14,511 bases of DNA from Clostridiales bacterium (GTDB taxonomy: Bacteria > Bacillota_A > Clostridia > Christensenellales > Aristaeellaceae), in assembly GCA_024684665.1 (NCBI GenBank), contig JAIKWN010000071.1:1-14511 (forward strand). Direction: 5' to 3'. The notes under the pieces were generated by a model. It did no database searches and was not told the origin of the DNA. It saw only the letters and a list, made by a program, of their open reading frames with translations. The position numbers and the translations under genes were made by a program. Numbering within the stretch: position 1 is the stretch's first letter; every line of letters begins with the position of its first letter. Below, one piece after another: positions 14,417 to 14,511 of the stretch.

Positions 14417-14511
14417 TCAATACTTGCGTTTCCGCGCGGCTTCAGCCTTCTTCTTGCGCTTTACGCTGGGCTTTTCGTAATGCTCGCGCTTACGGACCTC
14501 AGCCAGGACAC
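14417..14511 (-). CDS. rpsU: 30S ribosomal protein S21, C-terminal part (cut by window edge)
   Basis: The minus strand from the right edge reads [15 protein letters not shown] followed by [15 protein letters not shown] and a TGA at 14419-14417. This is the conserved basic C-terminal half of bS21, a small-subunit protein near the anti-Shine-Dalgarno end of 16S rRNA. Thirty residues are visible of the usual ~58-60; the first half lies right of the window. The ending in RKRKY is typical of Bacillota. It is followed directly by a strong terminator. Confidence 0.95.
   Translation of the reverse strand, partial: VLAEVRKREHYEKPSVKRKKKAEAARKRKY

Noticed and set aside
1..14511. Mobile element, CRISPR array, tRNA or phage genes
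   Set aside because: No regularly spaced repeats, transposase or integrase motifs, tRNA-like cloverleaf or terminal repeats were seen; the TetM-like gene has no sign of conjugative transposon context.

Overview
The window looks like chromosomal DNA of a GC-rich (roughly 58-60% by eye) member of the Clostridia/Bacillota. The support is an AGGAGG-type Shine-Dalgarno before nearly every gene, frequent GTG/TTG starts, a RpsU tail of the Gram-positive type, a DegV protein, a TetM-like translation factor and a single-domain malic enzyme. Genus cannot be fixed from the sequence alone. There is no tRNA, rRNA, CRISPR array, transposase or prophage gene; this is ordinary, tightly packed chromosome.

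Layout, left to right. Positions 1-1295 (+) hold a MATE efflux pump cut off at the left edge. A well-formed promoter (1339-1367) then drives a branched-chain aminotransferase (ilvE, 1407-2432), closed by a large hairpin (2444-2495). A TetM/EF-G-type GTPase (2549-4504, +) meets, tail to tail with a 6-nt gap, a two-gene leftward operon: an MBOAT acyltransferase (6051-7607, -) followed by a membrane-anchored SGNH protein (4511-6019, -, apparent CTG start). This pair resembles cell-envelope polymer O-acylation systems. A 245-bp divergent region with two recognisable promoters separates MBOAT from a DegV fatty-acid-binding protein (7853-8740, +).

Next is a leftward operon with overlapping genes: a small (p)ppGpp synthetase (10670-11308), an OmpR-type response regulator (10012-10689) and its histidine kinase (8798-10015). 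Divergent from it is a secreted SIMPL-domain protein (11405-12112, +). Its stop codon shares a TTAA with the stop of a convergent malic enzyme (12109-13281, -). Upstream on the same strand are a TRM11-like methyltransferase (13314-14309) and, at the right edge, the 3' half of rpsU (14417-14511) with a textbook terminator.

Nothing here is an obviously new defence or mobile system. The points most worth following are the stringent-response synthetase translationally coupled to a two-component system, the chromosomal TetM-like factor with a rewritten domain IV tip, the CTG-initiated SGNH partner with an unassigned C-terminal region, and repeated GGGATA/TATCCC elements between the synthetase and SIMPL genes.
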